Assembly (NCBI RefSeq): GCF_002979435.1
Contig: NZ_PCOV01000001.1
Span: forward strand, 682,001-746,000
Direction: 5' to 3'
Length of the DNA: 64,000 bases
DNA from: Microbacterium sp. MYb66
Lineage (GTDB): Bacteria > Actinomycetota > Actinomycetes > Actinomycetales > Microbacteriaceae
How positions within the stretch are numbered: the stretch's first letter is position 1; each line of letters begins with the position of its first letter. Positions 7,695 to 16,915 of this stretch are shown here, in pieces. Below the pieces are notes generated by a model. It did not search any database and was not told where the DNA came from. It saw nothing but the letters and a program-made list of their open reading frames with translations. The translations under genes and the position numbers were made by a program.

Positions 7695-9020
7695 GTGTCG
7701 CAGGTCTCCCACTCCCCCGTCTCCACGCCGGGATGGCGCGCATGGGTGATCTGGTCCGTCGGAGTCGCCGCCTACGTCCTCGCCATCACCAACCGGACGT
7801 CGCTCGGAGCGGTCGGCGTCGAGGCTGCCGAGAGATTCCAGGCGGATGCTTCAACTCTGGCCCTGTTCGCCGTGGTGCAGCTGGCCGTGTACGGCGGAAT
7901 GCAGATCCCGGTCGGCGTCCTCCTCGATCGCTTCGGATCTCGACCGATCATGACGGTCGGCATGCTGCTCATGGCGGCCGGTCAGCTGACGATGGCCCTC
8001 TCCCCCAGCATCGGCGTGGCGATCGCCGCGCGCGTCCTGCTCGGCGCCGGCGACGCGGCGATCTTCCCTGCCGTGCTGCGTCTCGTCGCGACCTGGTTCC
8101 CTGCGCAACGAGGACCGATCATGGTCCAGTTCACGGGGATCATCGGCCAGACGGGCCAGCTGATCGCTCTGGTCCCCCTCGCCGCGATGCTGCACGCCAC
8201 GACCTGGACGATCACGTTCGGGAGCATCGCCGGACTCGGCGTGCTGTTCACCATCCTCGTCGCGCTGGTGATCCGCAATCACCCGGCCGAGCGCGGCGCC
8301 GACGTCACCGTGAACACCGACACGGGAGTCATCCGCGTCGTCACCTCGGCGATCGATACGGGCGTCGGCATCCGCGCCGCCTGGGCGCACCCGGGTACGC
8401 GCCTGGCGTTCTGGTCGCATTTCACGACACCGTTCGCGGGAACGGCATTCGTGCTGCTGTGGGGAATGCCCTTCCTGACGGCGGCTGAAGGCCTCGACAC
8501 CCCCCACGCCGCAGGCATCATCTCCGTATATGTCGTTGCGGGCATGCTTCTCGGCCCGGTCATCGGAGATCTCTCGCGGCGTCTCCCGAACCATCGCTCC
8601 CTCGCTCTCGTCCTCCCGGCGGTCGGCGTGCAGATGGCGGCGTGGATCGCCGTCATCTCCCTCCCGGACACGGCGCCGATCTGGCTTCTGTACGTACTCG
8701 CGGTCGCTCTCGCGACCGGTGGCCCTGCGTCGATGATCGCTTTCGATCATGCGCGGACCCACAACCCGAGCCACCGGTTGAGCACGGCCACCGGAGTCAC
8801 GAACGCGGGCGGCTTCATCGCGGCGCTCATCGCGATCTTCCTGATCGGGCTCGCCCTCGATGTGCAGGGAGCAGGCACTCCTGAGACGTACTCGCTCGAT
8901 GCCTTCCGCATCGCTTTCCTCATGCCGATCCCCTTGTGGCTCATCGGCACCGTGTTCATCCTGGTCGAGCGGAAGCGGACACGGATCCGGATGGGCCTCG
9001 ATCCCGAACGGCGCCGCTGA
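7695..9020 (+). CDS. Major facilitator superfamily transporter
   Basis: A 441-residue membrane protein with about twelve hydrophobic segments. The MFS signature between segments 2 and 3 is visible as GVLLDRFGSRPIMTVG near residues 74-89, preceded by QLAVYGGMQIP. A proline-rich HTRTHNPSHR segment and a basic C-terminal tail (VERKRTRIRMG) face the cytoplasm. The substrate cannot be read from sequence. GTG 7695 is supported by TAGCGT six bases upstream. It is divergent from the VOC gene at 7618, and the next gene starts 18 bases after its stop with its own TAGGAT element. Confidence 0.88.
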   Translation: MSQVSHSPVSTPGWRAWVIWSVGVAAYVLAITNRTSLGAVGVEAAERFQADASTLALFAVVQLAVYGGMQIPVGVLLDRFGSRPIMTVGMLLMAAGQLTMALSPSIGVAIAARVLLGAGDAAIFPAVLRLVATWFPAQRGPIMVQFTGIIGQTGQLIALVPLAAMLHATTWTITFGSIAGLGVLFTILVALVIRNHPAERGADVTVNTDTGVIRVVTSAIDTGVGIRAAWAHPGTRLAFWSHFTTPFAGTAFVLLWGMPFLTAAEGLDTPHAAGIISVYVVAGMLLGPVIGDLSRRLPNHRSLALVLPAVGVQMAAWIAVISLPDTAPIWLLYVLAVALATGGPASMIAFDHARTHNPSHRLSTATGVTNAGGFIAALIAIFLIGLALDVQGAGTPETYSLDAFRIAFLMPIPLWLIGTVFILVERKRTRIRMGLDPERRR

Positions 9021-9038
9021 GCCCTCATAGGATGAGGC

Positions 9039-10226
9039 GTGACCTCCGCGCCTCCCCTACCCGTCCCCTCCTCCGTCCCGAGCCCGGACGGACGCCTCCG
9101 GCGTCTGCTCCGCTCGCCCGGCATCGTCGCCGGGCTCATCCTCTCCGCTCTCTGGGTCATCTCCGGCGGGGTTGCGCGGATCGCCACAGCGGACATCATC
9201 GTGACGCGTCTCGTCAGCTTCCTGGGCGTCGGCTGGGTTCAGACGCAGGAATGGCTGCTCCCGGGGTTGTGGACTCCGCTCTCCCTCCTGGCCGCATCCG
9301 CCGTACTCACGACGGTCACCTGGTTCATCGCCGCACGGGGTGCTCGCCGCGGGAACGCTTTCCTCGTGCTGTGGCTGGCCGCGATCCTCGCGGGGACGGT
9401 CCTCGGCCTGAGCTTCGACCTGACCCGGGTCCTCACCTTCATCCCCGACTTCGGCATGCGCGGTCTCACCGAGGCCGTCGTCGAGTCCGCGCCCATCACC
9501 ACATACTGGGGCGCGGTCGTCGGCTGGATCCCGGCCCTCATCGTCTCCCGCCGGATGAAGCGGGATGACTTCGTCACGCCGAGGACGCTGGTCTCGGTGG
9601 GCGCAGTGCTCGTGAGCATCGTCGTGCTCGTCGTCGTCAGCTTCTTCGGCTACGAAGCCAGGCAGGCCGACGTCATCCGCCAGAATGCCGAGGAACAGGG
9701 CCTGAGCGCGGAGGACGGCGCCTACCCGGACCCGGGTGCGGAAGGAGACCCTGTTCCCGACACCGCACCGGGAGCCGCGGAACCGGACCTCGAACCGGGC
9801 TGGTGCACGAGCGACAACGCCATGCTCCTGCTCGGCGGCGCCGACGCGGCGACCGGACACCGCATCCAGGTGATCCATCTGATGAACTTCACCGACGAGC
9901 CGTGCATGATCGAGGGCTACCCTGACATCGCGTTCGCGGATCAGAACGGGAACGAACTGAACGTCTCGGTCGCTCGCGGCTCGTCATTCATGTCGGAGGA
10001 TCCCGGTCCCACCCTCATCACGGTGCCGGCCCAGGGGCAGGCCAAGACCACCATCTCGTGGGACGCGAACTCCACGAACGGGGAACTGGTCGCGCGACAG
10101 CTGTACGCCGCCTCGCTCGCCGGTCTCCCCCGCGGTTCCTGGCCCGTGGAGCTGGATGTCGTCGAAGACTCCGAGGTCACGATCAGCGCCTGGCAGGTGG
10201 ACACGACCGCAGGAAGCACTCCATAG
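9039..10226 (+). CDS. Membrane protein with C-terminal DUF4232 domain
   Basis: A 395-residue protein. The N-terminal half holds about five hydrophobic segments (for example LILSALWVISGGVA, VLTTVTWFIAA, LVSVGAVLVSIVVLVVVSFFG). A linker rich in E, D and P follows, then an exported DUF4232-like domain of about 140 residues with a cysteine pair (GWCTSDN, EPCMIEG), seen in many actinobacterial secreted proteins and lipoproteins. Joining DUF4232 to a multi-pass membrane region is less common than the lipoprotein form. Function is unknown. GTG 9039 is set by TAGGAT five bases upstream. Confidence 0.8.
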   Translation: MTSAPPLPVPSSVPSPDGRLRRLLRSPGIVAGLILSALWVISGGVARIATADIIVTRLVSFLGVGWVQTQEWLLPGLWTPLSLLAASAVLTTVTWFIAARGARRGNAFLVLWLAAILAGTVLGLSFDLTRVLTFIPDFGMRGLTEAVVESAPITTYWGAVVGWIPALIVSRRMKRDDFVTPRTLVSVGAVLVSIVVLVVVSFFGYEARQADVIRQNAEEQGLSAEDGAYPDPGAEGDPVPDTAPGAAEPDLEPGWCTSDNAMLLLGGADAATGHRIQVIHLMNFTDEPCMIEGYPDIAFADQNGNELNVSVARGSSFMSEDPGPTLITVPAQGQAKTTISWDANSTNGELVARQLYAASLAGLPRGSWPVELDVVEDSEVTISAWQVDTTAGSTP

Positions 10227-10250
10227 GCTGAGGGGAGTCGCCGCGCCCGA

Positions 10251-11063
10251 TCAGCCGAGCAGATGCTGGACGGTCTCCAAGACCAGTTCGACACTCACGC
10301 GCTCCGGAACCTCCGCGTCGCCTGCTTCGAACTCCGCGAGTTCGACGCCGCGCACCGCCCCGGATGGCAGAGCCGCGAAGATGGCGGCGATCTGATGCGG
10401 CAGCAAGCCGCCTCCGACCCGGTAGGCGGCGGGGATGTAGCCCGGCTCCAGGACGTCCCAATCGACATGGATCCACACCGGACGTCCGGCCAGGAGTTCG
10501 CGGACCCGTTCCGGCGTGCTCTCGGACGGAGCGAGCACGGTCACGCCCGCATCGGCGAGAAGCTCAGCCTCCGCGGGATCGATGTCGCGACCTCCGACCA
10601 CGACCACCTGCTTCGGATCGATGCCCGAACCGTGCCCACTGTCCCAGAGCCCGCACGCCGCGGCGAGGACCATGCCGCCCAGATAGCCCGAGTCGGTGGT
10701 GTCGGGGGTGTTGAAGTCACCGTGGGCGTCGATCCAGAGCAGAACGGCGTCAGGATGGCGCTCGGCGACGGTCGGCAGGGTTCCCAGGCTCGCGGCGCAC
10801 GTGTTCGTGACCAGCAGCGGTGTCGTCTCCGCCGTGATGGCGTCCTCCACAGCGGTGCGCAGGCCATCCAGGGTGGCGGTCGCCTCAGGGAGCGCGCGGG
10901 ACCAGTCGTCGACGACGCTCGGTGTCGGTGTGCCGACGATCACGGGATCGAGGTCGAGCAGAGTCGAGAACGCCTCGCCCACAAGTCGGGCCCCGACGAG
11001 CGCGCCGTCGGTGCGATCGGCGACGCGACCTTGAGAGACGATGAGCGAGAAAGCGGGGGTCAT
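10251..11063 (-). CDS. Arginase/agmatinase-fold protein, probably with an altered metal site
   Basis: A 270-residue ureohydrolase-fold protein. The second metal motif is intact (WIDAHGDFNTP) and the third is recognisable (WIHVDWDVLEPGYIP), but where arginases have GGDH this protein has TNTC (LVTNTCAASLG), so the first manganese ligand histidine and the adjacent Asp are replaced. The enzyme may bind one metal or act on a different substrate; true arginase activity is doubtful. It starts at an ATG preceded by GGAGGC and by AAGGCT six bases upstream. It is convergent with the DUF4232 gene. Confidence 0.85.
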   Translation of the reverse strand: MTPAFSLIVSQGRVADRTDGALVGARLVGEAFSTLLDLDPVIVGTPTPSVVDDWSRALPEATATLDGLRTAVEDAITAETTPLLVTNTCAASLGTLPTVAERHPDAVLLWIDAHGDFNTPDTTDSGYLGGMVLAAACGLWDSGHGSGIDPKQVVVVGGRDIDPAEAELLADAGVTVLAPSESTPERVRELLAGRPVWIHVDWDVLEPGYIPAAYRVGGGLLPHQIAAIFAALPSGAVRGVELAEFEAGDAEVPERVSVELVLETVQHLLG

Positions 11064-11145
11064 GCCTCCAGCCTTTCATCCGTTCACCTCCGAACAAAAC
11101 GCGGAGCGTCAGGGCTGAACCTCGCCCTGAGGGGCCGCGGCGACG

Positions 11146-11892
11146 TCAACGACGGCGCGGCGTCCATCCCGACGGCAGCGGACCGTCTTGCGCGGCACGC
11201 TCCCGATCTTCCCCGGCCGACCATCCCTGGGCCTCGTCCAGAGTGTCGAACGCGCCCCGGGCGAGGCGAAGACCGACATCCTCATGGTGCATGCGGGGCG
11301 CTCCCCCGCGGCGGACGGACGCGCGCACGCTCCAGGCATCGTCAGCGAACCCGCCGCCGCGAAACACCCGGTACTCGTCGTACCGGGCGGGGTCGAGCAG
11401 ATCCCAGCACCACTCCCAGACGTTGCCGAGCGTGTCGAAAAGTCCATTCAGGTTCGGCAGCTTCCCACCGACGTTCTGCGGAGACCGCACGCCGTCGGCA
11501 CTCGTCCATGCCGCCTCGGCGAGCGGTGCGTAGTGCGGTCCGGTCGAACCTGCGCGACACGCATACTCCCACTCCGATTCCGTCGGGAGCCGGTAGCCGT
11601 CCGCGGTCGTGTCCCAGGTCACGTCCTCACCATCGAAGAGGTAGACGCGATCGAGGCCCTCCCACTCGGACGCCGCATTGCAGAAGTGCACCGCTCTGAG
11701 CCAGCTGAGGTCCGCCGCGGGGCGATTCGGATGCCGCGCCGGAATACCGAGCACGTCAGCGAACTGCTCCTCGGTCACGGGGTAGACCCCGATCTCGAAC
11801 GGCGCCAGGACGACCTCCCGCTGCTGTTCCCGGCGCGCATCCCGCAGGGTCAGCACTCCGGCAGGTATCCGTGCCAGCTCGAAGTCGGTCAT
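11146..11892 (-). CDS. Formylglycine-generating-enzyme-fold (SUMF1-like) protein lacking active-site cysteines
   Basis: A 248-residue protein with the FGE-sulfatase domain pattern: IPAGVLTLRD at the start, PFEIGVYPVTEEQFADV, GYRLPTESEWEYACRAG, LFDTLGNVWEWCWD and RVFRGGGF. In true formylglycine-generating enzymes two cysteines near the C-terminus bind copper and oxidise the substrate cysteine. The matching segment here (DAWSVRASVRRGGAPRMHHE) contains none, and no sulfatase gene is nearby. It is therefore more likely a binding or structural member of the fold. ATG 11892 begins the family-like sequence; the frame is open further upstream. Confidence 0.82.
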   Translation of the reverse strand: MTDFELARIPAGVLTLRDARREQQREVVLAPFEIGVYPVTEEQFADVLGIPARHPNRPAADLSWLRAVHFCNAASEWEGLDRVYLFDGEDVTWDTTADGYRLPTESEWEYACRAGSTGPHYAPLAEAAWTSADGVRSPQNVGGKLPNLNGLFDTLGNVWEWCWDLLDPARYDEYRVFRGGGFADDAWSVRASVRRGGAPRMHHEDVGLRLARGAFDTLDEAQGWSAGEDRERAAQDGPLPSGWTPRRR

Positions 11893-11920
11893 GGCCCGGT
11901 CCGCAACGGCCGGATGCACG

Positions 11921-12676
11921 TCACGAGGGTACTCTCTCGACCCAGCTGGGGTACTTCGCCGCCCGACCATCGCCGGAAGAGGTCCGTGTCACCCTGCGGC
12001 GCACCCAGGGCCCGACGAACTCGCGGTAGTAGGCAAGTCCGGACGGCCCGGCCCCGAGCCGATCATTCGGCGCCCACCACGTCTCCTGCGGCTCGAAACC
12101 CAGAGCATGCAGGACGCGTGCGGCCACGCGGTGATGGCCCGATGCGTTCATGTGCAGGCGATCGTCGGCCCAATAGGCACCTCGGGACAACTCACGATCC
12201 GGCCAGTTGAGGGCTCGGATCACGTCCGGTCGATCTTCGATCCGCCGAAGCACGGCCTCCGAGAGGAGGTCACCACGACGCTGCACGAGAGAACCCATCG
12301 GAAGCTGCCCGCTCGGATTCGCACCAGAGAGCACGATCATCGTCACGCCCTCCTCGTCGCAGCGGCGCAGCACTCGGCTGAAGGCGTCGGCGATGTGCTC
12401 CACATCGGTGCGGGGACGCAGCATGTCGTTGCCCCCGCCGTTGAACGAAAGATGCGTGGGCCGCAGCGCGAGCGCCGGCTCGAGCTGCTGCTCGACGATG
12501 GGCCAGGCGAGCTTGCCTCGGATCGCGAGATTCGCATACTGGATCGAATGTCCTGCCGCGTCCGCCCATCCCTGGGCGGCGAGATCCGCCCACCCGCGCT
12601 CACGCCCGTCGGGAAGGACGTCGCCCACTCCCTCCGTGAACGAGTCGCCGATCGCCACGAAACGCACATCTGCCAT
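11921..12676 (-). CDS. SGNH/GDSL-type hydrolase
   Basis: A 251-residue cytosolic esterase-like protein. Block I FVAIGDSFTEGVGD holds the catalytic serine near residue 12, block III is FNGGGNDML, and block V is DRLHMNASGHHRVA with the Asp and His of the triad. The family hydrolyses esters of lipids, sugars or acylated glycans. There is no signal peptide, so the substrate is probably intracellular. ATG 12676 is preceded at six bases by TAGGCT, giving a leaderless transcript. The downstream FGE-like gene begins 29 bases after its stop and may be co-transcribed. Confidence 0.9.
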   Translation of the reverse strand: MADVRFVAIGDSFTEGVGDVLPDGRERGWADLAAQGWADAAGHSIQYANLAIRGKLAWPIVEQQLEPALALRPTHLSFNGGGNDMLRPRTDVEHIADAFSRVLRRCDEEGVTMIVLSGANPSGQLPMGSLVQRRGDLLSEAVLRRIEDRPDVIRALNWPDRELSRGAYWADDRLHMNASGHHRVAARVLHALGFEPQETWWAPNDRLGAGPSGLAYYREFVGPWVRRRVTRTSSGDGRAAKYPSWVERVPS

Positions 12677-12708
12677 CAGGCAAGCCTATTGCGCGCGCAG
12701 ACAGTGGG

Positions 12709-14061
12709 TCACCGATCGTCGAGCGCCATGCCGCCCCGATCGACGAGCCCCCACGCCGCCGCGGCCGCCGCGAGGAAACAGAAGCCGAACACGGCGAACA
12801 GCAGGGGTGCTCCCCCGGCGACGAGCAGAACGGGAACCGACAGCGGCGCCACGATGGACGCGATCCGCCCCACGCCCGCAGCCCACCCTGCGCCCGTTCC
12901 TCGCAGAGACGTCGGGTAGATCTCCGGCGTCACCGCGTACAGGGCGCCCCATGCTCCGAGGTTGAAGAACGACAAGGCCATCCCCGCAGCGATGATCGCC
13001 ACCTCGGTGGTCGCTGTGCCGAAGACCACGGCCGATACCGCGGATCCGAGCAGGAAGACCGAGAGGGTCACCCGTCGTCCCCAGACCTCGATCAGCCAGG
13101 CGGCGACCGCGTATCCCGGCAGCTGTGCGAGAGTGATGATCAAGGTGAAGCCGAAGGACTTCACCAGGTCGAAGCCGGCATCGACGAGGATGCTCGGGAT
13201 CCAGATGAACGCGCCGTAGTACGCGAAGTTGACTCCCAACCAGACCAACCACAGGCAGAGCGTCCGCAGTCGGAACTCCGGGTTCCACAACGTCGCGAGC
13301 CGTGCTCGCGCCGTCACCGCGATCGCGCGGGATGCGGGCTCCTTCCGAATGGCCGGTGCGGTGACGATGCCGGCATCCGCCTCGAAGGCGGACACGATGC
13401 GATCGGCTTCGGCGATGCGTCCACGTGACGCGAGCCAACGGGGCGATTCCGGCATGCGCCAGCGCACGAACAGGGCGTAAACGGCGGGAATCGCCCCGAG
13501 CGCGAACGCCCAGCGCCAGCCGTCCGCGGAAGCCGGTATCACGAGGAACCCGATCACGGCGGCGGCCGTCCAACCCAGCGCCCAGAACGCCTCGAGCACG
13601 ACGATCAGGCGTCCACGGATGCGGGCGGGAGCGAACTCGCTCACATACGTCGATGCGACCGGGAGCTCTGCGCCGAGGCCGAGTCCGACGAGGAAGCGCA
13701 GCACCAAGAGCGCGGCGATGCCGCCCACCAGCGCGCTGGCTCCCGTGGCGACGCCGTACACGAGCAAGGTGAGCGCGAACACCTGCCGTCGTCCGAAACG
13801 GTCTGCGAGGAGTCCGCCGAGCGTGGCGCCGATGGCCATGCCGATGAAGCCGACGGAGGCGATCCAACCGGCCTCACCCTTGCTCAGCCCCCACTGCTGC
13901 GTGAGCGCGGCGAGGATGAACGAGATCAGGCCGACGTCCATCGCATCCAACGCCCAACCGAGACCGGAGCCGGACAGCAGACGGAGGTGACGGCGCGTGA
14001 ACGGCAGGACATCCAGGCGCTCGGCCAGCGATTCGCGGCTCGGCAGGGCGGTGTTGGCCAT
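12709..14061 (-). CDS. MFS transporter, metabolite/H+ symporter type
   Basis: A 450-residue twelve-segment transporter. The motif GGLLADRFGRRQVFALTL between segments 2 and 3 (about 81-98) and RFLVGLGLGAELPVASTYVSE in segment 4 resemble the sugar-porter and aromatic-acid/H+ symporter branches; WRMPESPRWLASRGR between segments 6 and 7 is typical for that group. The substrate is undetermined. ATG 14061 is supported by TACGAT seven bases upstream. It is followed by the SGNH hydrolase gene on the same strand, 32 bases further, which has its own promoter. Confidence 0.88.
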   Translation of the reverse strand: MANTALPSRESLAERLDVLPFTRRHLRLLSGSGLGWALDAMDVGLISFILAALTQQWGLSKGEAGWIASVGFIGMAIGATLGGLLADRFGRRQVFALTLLVYGVATGASALVGGIAALLVLRFLVGLGLGAELPVASTYVSEFAPARIRGRLIVVLEAFWALGWTAAAVIGFLVIPASADGWRWAFALGAIPAVYALFVRWRMPESPRWLASRGRIAEADRIVSAFEADAGIVTAPAIRKEPASRAIAVTARARLATLWNPEFRLRTLCLWLVWLGVNFAYYGAFIWIPSILVDAGFDLVKSFGFTLIITLAQLPGYAVAAWLIEVWGRRVTLSVFLLGSAVSAVVFGTATTEVAIIAAGMALSFFNLGAWGALYAVTPEIYPTSLRGTGAGWAAGVGRIASIVAPLSVPVLLVAGGAPLLFAVFGFCFLAAAAAAWGLVDRGGMALDDR

Positions 14062-14108
14062 GCTTCACATCGTAGGGCCGCGCGGCGGACGGATCGTGCT
14101 CGATGTCG

Positions 14109-15143
14109 TCAGTCGCGGGCGGCGAGGATCTTCCGCACCCGCGGGATCACCTCGGTGCCGTAGAGCTCGATGCTGCGCAACATCGACTCGTGAGAGAGAG
14201 TCCCGGTGGCGTACTTGAGATCGAAACGTCCGAGCCCCAGCGTCGTGATGGTGTCGGCGATCTTCGCTGCGACCCGCTCGGGCGAACCAGCGTAGATCGC
14301 ACCCTCCGGGCCCACATCGTTCTGGAACCGGGCACGGCTGTACGCAGGCCAGCCGCGTTCGCGGCCGATCGTGTTGTTCATCGCCTCGAAACCCGAGTAG
14401 GCGGCGTCCCAAGCCTCGGCATCCGTCTCGGCGATGTGCCCGGGCGAATGCACCGAGACCGGGTGGGAAGCCGTACCGAACGATGCCACGGATCGGTGGT
14501 AGAGGTCGACGAAGGGCTTGAACCGATGGGCCGGTCCGCCGATGATCGCGAGCATGAGTCCCAGGCCGTGCCGGGCGACTCGGACCACGGACTCGGGGCT
14601 GCCTCCGACCCCGACCCAGGTGCGCAGGCCCTTCTCGGTCTTGGGGAAGACGTTCGCATCCTCCAGCGAAGCCCTCATCGTTCCCGACCAGGTGACCGGC
14701 TCCTCCTTCAAGAGCTCGACGAAGAGCTCGAGCTTCTGCTCGAAGAGCGCGTCGTAGTCACGGAGGTCGTAGCCGAACAGCGGGAAGGACTCGATGAAGG
14801 ACCCGCGTCCGAGCACGACCTCGGCGCGGCCGTTCGACAGCGCATCGAGGGTCGAGAACCGCTCGAAGACACGCACAGGATCGTCGGACGACAACACGGT
14901 CACCGCCGTGCCGAGTCGGATGTGCTGGGTGCGGGCTGCGATGGCAGCCAGCACCATCTCGGGCGCGGACACCGCGAACTCCTTGCGGTGGTGCTCCCCC
15001 ACGCCGAAAAAGTCCACGCCGACGGTGTCGGCGAGTTCTGCCTGGGCCACGACGTTGCGGATCGTCTGGGCGCCAGTGAGGAGCTCTCCGTCCGCGTCCC
15101 TGGTGATGTCCCCGAACGTGTCCAACCCGAATTCGATGCCCAT
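14109..15143 (-). CDS. LLM class flavin-dependent oxidoreductase
   Basis: A 344-residue luciferase-like monooxygenase, a TIM-barrel enzyme using reduced FMN or F420. Visible features are GVDFFGVGEHHRKEF (about 42-56), RLGTAVTVLSSDDPVRVFERFSTLD and GRAEVVLGRGSFIESFPLFG, and a C-terminal GSPERVAAKIADTITTLG with the usual substrate-entry pattern. The substrate is unknown. The start codon has a GGAAGGGATGAC ribosome binding site, so this message carries a leader. It is separated by 47 bases from the MFS gene downstream and 54 bases from the DUF885 gene upstream; whether the three form an operon is unclear. Confidence 0.9.
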   Translation of the reverse strand: MGIEFGLDTFGDITRDADGELLTGAQTIRNVVAQAELADTVGVDFFGVGEHHRKEFAVSAPEMVLAAIAARTQHIRLGTAVTVLSSDDPVRVFERFSTLDALSNGRAEVVLGRGSFIESFPLFGYDLRDYDALFEQKLELFVELLKEEPVTWSGTMRASLEDANVFPKTEKGLRTWVGVGGSPESVVRVARHGLGLMLAIIGGPAHRFKPFVDLYHRSVASFGTASHPVSVHSPGHIAETDAEAWDAAYSGFEAMNNTIGRERGWPAYSRARFQNDVGPEGAIYAGSPERVAAKIADTITTLGLGRFDLKYATGTLSHESMLRSIELYGTEVIPRVRKILAARD

Positions 15144-15197
15144 GTCATCCCTTCCTATTCAGATGCATGAACACGCGGTGGTCGGACCGCATTCCCG

Positions 15198-16874
15198 TCA
15201 GCGCGGAAGGAGCGCGGAGCGCAACGTGTCGAGGCCGACGCCACCGAGGTCCAGGGCCCGCTTGTGGAAGTCCTTGAAGGAGAAGTCGTCTCCCTGCGCG
15301 GCTCTGACACCGTCACGTACCTGCTCCCAGATGCGCTGCCCGACCTTGTAGGAAGGCGCCTGACCCGGCCAGCCGAGGTAGCGGTTGACCTCGAACTGCA
15401 CGAACTGGTCCGACATGTTCACGTTCTTCCGGAGGAAGTCGAGCGCATAGTCGGCATCCCACATCCCGGTGCCGTCGAGGCGCGGCTTGCCGAGATGCAC
15501 GCCGATGTCGAGGACGACACGGGCCGCGCGCAGCCGCTGCCCGTCGAGCATGCCGAGACGGTCGGCAGGATCGTCGAGGTAGCCGAGCTGCTCCATGAGT
15601 CGCTCGGCGTAGAGAGCCCAGCCTTCGGCGTGACCCGAGGTCCCGGCCAGCAGGCGACGCCAGGTGTTCAATTCGGCCCGGTTGTACACTGCCTGCGCGA
15701 TCTGGAGGTGGTGGCCGGGAACACCCTCGTGGAAGACCGTCGTGAGCTCACGCCACGTGTCGAACTCCGTCACACCCTCCGGAACCGACCACCACATGCG
15801 TCCGGGACGGGAGAAGTCGTCCGTCGGGCCGGTGTAGTAGATGCCGCCCTCCTGTGTGGGGGCGATCATGCACTCGAGAGTGCGAATGGCATCCGGGATG
15901 TCGAAGTGCGAGGCGCCCAACTCGGCGACGGCGCGGTCGCTCGTCTCCTGCATCCACTTCTGGAGGGCCTCCGTGCCGACGAGCTTGCGAGCGGGATCCG
16001 CCTCCAAGTGGGCGACGGCCTCTTCGACGGACGCGCCGGGCAGGATCTCGTTCGCGATGGCGGTCTGTTCCGCGACCATGCGTGCGAGCTCCTCGCGACC
16101 CCACTCGTATGTCTCGTCGAGGTCGATCGTCGCGCCGAGGAAGCGCCGCGAGTTGAGCGCGTACAGGTCGCGGCCGACGGCGTCGACATCTCCCGCGGCC
16201 GGCGCGAGTTCCTCGGCGAGGAACCGACGCAGTTCGTCGTAGGCAACGCGCGCAGCCGCCGAATTGTCCGCGAGGGTTCGGGCGAGAGAAGCGGGCAACT
16301 GGCCCTCATCGGGATCGGCGTTCGCCACGAAGGCGGCGAAGAAGCCGTCGTCCGCGGTGTACCGATCGATCTGGGTCGCCACCTCGGTCACCTGGCGACG
16401 CGCCGGAGTGACGCCCTCGGCGATGCCTGTGCGGAGCGTCTCGACGTAGCCGCGGAGGGCTCCGGGAACAGCAGCGAGACGCGTGGCGATGACGTCCCAG
16501 TCGTCCACCGTCGCGGTGGGCATCAGGTCGAACGCCGACCGCACGTCCTGTGCGGCGGAGGCGATGACGTTGAGGTCACGCAGATGCCATTTCGCGTCGT
16601 GGAGCTCGAGATCCAGTCGAAGCTCGGCGCTGAGGTCGGTCTTGGTCACCTCGTCGATGCCATCGACAGGCTCGAGCGCCGACAACTTGTCCAGAGTCGT
16701 CCTGGTCGCGGCGGCGATCTCCTCGTGTCCGGCGGGGCTGAGGTCCCCGAACCGGTCGTTCACCTCGTCACGACCGATGTAGGTGCCGAGAGTCGGCGCC
16801 AGAACAGCGATCGTGTCGACCCATTCATCGGCGACGGCGTCGATGGCAGAGGGAGTGCGGGGTGCTGAAGTCAT
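15198..16874 (-). CDS. DUF885 family protein (putative zinc carboxypeptidase)
   Basis: A 558-residue soluble protein of the DUF885 family. The conserved HEGVPGHH motif, which resembles gluzincin metal sites, lies near residue 381, and a downstream EGWALYAERLM segment may supply another metal ligand. Other family blocks are GSHFDIP-like GASHFDIPDAI and YYTGPTDDFSRPGRMWW. Family members are thought to be metallopeptidases, but few are tested. ATG 16874 is preferred over a longer frame because TAGGCT lies seven bases upstream and the extra 52 codons are Arg-rich and unrelated. It lies directly downstream of polA with its own promoter. Confidence 0.88.
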   Translation of the reverse strand: MTSAPRTPSAIDAVADEWVDTIAVLAPTLGTYIGRDEVNDRFGDLSPAGHEEIAAATRTTLDKLSALEPVDGIDEVTKTDLSAELRLDLELHDAKWHLRDLNVIASAAQDVRSAFDLMPTATVDDWDVIATRLAAVPGALRGYVETLRTGIAEGVTPARRQVTEVATQIDRYTADDGFFAAFVANADPDEGQLPASLARTLADNSAAARVAYDELRRFLAEELAPAAGDVDAVGRDLYALNSRRFLGATIDLDETYEWGREELARMVAEQTAIANEILPGASVEEAVAHLEADPARKLVGTEALQKWMQETSDRAVAELGASHFDIPDAIRTLECMIAPTQEGGIYYTGPTDDFSRPGRMWWSVPEGVTEFDTWRELTTVFHEGVPGHHLQIAQAVYNRAELNTWRRLLAGTSGHAEGWALYAERLMEQLGYLDDPADRLGMLDGQRLRAARVVLDIGVHLGKPRLDGTGMWDADYALDFLRKNVNMSDQFVQFEVNRYLGWPGQAPSYKVGQRIWEQVRDGVRAAQGDDFSFKDFHKRALDLGGVGLDTLRSALLPR

Positions 16875-16915
16875 AGCTGCCAGCCTAATCCCCGACTCCC
16901 TCCCGCACCGGGACC

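Noticed and set aside
10226..10256. GGCTGA/TCAGCC inverted repeat between convergent genes
   Set aside because: Six pairs with a 19-base loop is too weak to call a terminator.
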